Source: an uncultured Verrucomicrobia subdivision 3 bacterium (lineage in GTDB: Bacteria; Verrucomicrobiota; Verrucomicrobiia; Limisphaerales; DASXHY01). From it: a stretch of DNA of 64,000 bases. The translations under genes were made by a program, and so were the position numbers. Under the pieces are notes generated by a model, which made no database searches, was not told where the DNA came from, and saw only the letters and a list, made by a program, of their open reading frames with translations. Within the stretch, counting starts at the first letter, position 1. Each line of letters starts with the position of its first letter. The stretch spans positions 16,416 to 80,415 of the forward strand of contig CALBZA010000029.1 in NCBI GenBank assembly GCA_937890005.1, written 5' to 3'. This document shows positions 63,820 through 64,000 of the stretch, piece by piece.

Positions 63820-64000
63820 AAATCTGCGGCATTAAACACAACGGACTTTCGGCGCAGAAGATAATTCTTTGCCGTTGCCCGGCATCGCGGCCAAGGCGCC
63901 GAACCGTTCAACTTCCGCGGGCCTCATCGCATTGTTCGTAAACTCGGGTGTGATTAAAAGTGGGTGAGAAAAGGGAGGAATTGTTGAAGAATAAAGTGTA

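Overview
The window looks like a chromosome segment from a Verrucomicrobiota bacterium, probably of the Limisphaerales/Pedosphaera kind. The evidence is the mix of autotransporter-type beta-strand repeat proteins, PEP-CTERM surface proteins, DUF1559-like pseudopilins and hybrid beta-propeller sensor kinases, together with repeat-rich gene ends. This placement rests on gene content, not on a phylogeny. The outer-membrane and lipid-transport genes (Mla, MMPL/RND, LAB_N domain) fit a diderm envelope.

Layout. 1-9.8 kb: the N-terminal 1227 codons of a giant secreted repeat protein (minus strand), a propeller sensor kinase with its response regulator, and an unrecognised Cys-cluster protein. 9.8-26.8 kb: one long minus-strand information-processing block, read from high to low coordinates: tRNA-Thr, tuf, tRNA-Trp, tRNA-Ser, secE, nusG, rplK, rplA, rplJ, rplL, rpoB, rpoC, then rpsL, rpsG and fusA. 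Hairpin terminators punctuate it after tuf, rpoC and rpsG, and good promoters are visible before tRNA-Thr and rpsL. 27-41 kb: housekeeping and accessory genes, including rnhC, mutY, a short-chain dehydrogenase, a Tat-exported superoxide dismutase, an AcuB-like CBS protein, queD, a four-helix-bundle protein, a LuxC/LuxE fatty-acid reductase pair, a polyprenol-phosphate mannosyltransferase and infA.

42.0-46.8 kb holds the most interesting locus. A cobalamin riboswitch and a hairpin terminator precede a tightly packed plus-strand operon: a PEP-CTERM surface protein, a large secreted surface protein, a pseudopilin, a CWC/DUF5522 Cys-rich protein and a BtuF-like binding protein with no signal peptide. 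I read this as a candidate vitamin B12 capture system different from the classical BtuB-BtuCDF set. 46.8-51.1 kb: a respiratory cluster with an 11-heme cytochrome c fused to a b-type membrane domain, a NapC/NirT-type multiheme protein and a small cytochrome c.

51.6-64 kb: a radical SAM protein, a response regulator, an acyltransferase, tRNA-His, a cNMP-binding histidine kinase, an Mla-type lipid transport operon (mlaEFD) preceded by a repeat-built exported protein and an HpnN-like MMPL exporter, yebC and a YbjQ-family protein.

A cross-cutting feature is a set of sequence-unrelated short repeat families, mostly with 7-bp period (ATTGCGG, ATGATTT, AGGCNNN, GTTGANN; also an 8-bp TTCACGCC array). 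They sit at gene ends, often as inverted pairs. Several are translated: repeat-derived peptides are visible in mutY, luxE, luxC, the acyltransferase and the four-helix-bundle gene.
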